Made by a program: the position numbers and the translations under genes | Part shown: positions 63,863-64,000 of the stretch, one piece after another | Layout: every line of letters starts with the position of its first letter | Numbering within the stretch: the first letter of the stretch is position 1 | Assembly (NCBI GenBank): GCA_007570785.1 | Contig: ML664152.1 | Coordinates: 6,070,683 to 6,134,682, forward strand | Origin: Antilocapra americana | Lineage: Eukaryota; Chordata; Mammalia; Artiodactyla; Antilocapridae | Direction: 5' to 3' | DNA: 64,000 nucleotides | Notes under the pieces: generated by a model | What the model saw: the letters and a program-made list of their open reading frames with translations, nothing else | Told to the model about the DNA's origin: nothing | The model's database searches: none

Positions 63863-64000
63863 TAGCATGCATAAACATATATATGTATGTATTTTAAAAA
63901 GGAAAACAGCTACTTCAGAGAATTATAACTTAGAGAATATAGACTCTTCAGTCTTTGTGTCCTATCACTAGGCCAAAATCACAACAGTCCCAAGAGCTCT

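Overview
This is vertebrate, specifically ruminant, nuclear DNA. The organism call rests on the repeats: BovB (RTE) LINEs, Bov-tA and Bov-A2 SINEs, a CHR-2 SINE and bovid-type L1 3' ends are scattered across the whole window. The sequence alone does not separate cattle, bison, buffalo, sheep and goat. No bacterial, phage, plasmid or CRISPR content is present.

The only host gene is DSCAM (Down syndrome cell adhesion molecule), transcribed on the + strand. Five internal coding exons are visible: 6439-6717, 10133-10408, 17120-17416, 18165-18440 and 51896-52174. They encode immunoglobulin domains 3, 4, 5, 6 and 7, one whole domain per exon. Every exon begins with the last two bases of a codon and ends with the first base of a codon (phase 1-1). 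Lengths are 279, 276, 297, 276 and 279 bp, so they join in one open frame. The first exon (signal peptide), Ig1-2, Ig8-10, the fibronectin domains and the tail lie outside the window. The visible introns are 3.4, 6.7, 0.75 and 33.5 kb, with open-ended introns of at least 6.4 kb on the left and 11.8 kb on the right.

The rest is intronic and largely built from retrotransposons. 1-6438: a BovB 3' end, an old L1, and a three-segment young L1 (3541-5372) inside an older L1. 6718-17119: SINEs, BovB ends, MIR and a MER5A fossil. 18441-51895: the large intron, with a near full-length BovB whose 5' half is inverted (23041-27131), a 101-bp perfect duplication (30830-30930 and 33450-33550), three adjacent 5'-inverted L1s (39140-41610), another inverted L1 (44642-46257) and a short L1 with an apparent 3' transduction (47786-47974). 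52175-64000: nested SINEs, a BovB with long flanking duplications (about 56756-57194) and another inverted L1 (62430-63250).

I found no new gene system. The most unusual content is structural: seven LINE insertions with twin-priming-type 5' inversions in 64 kb, several with recognisable target-site duplications (TSDs), plus the 101-bp duplication and the candidate 3' transduction. All repeat names come from recognition by eye, so repeat edges are good to about 5-20 bp except where a TSD fixes them.
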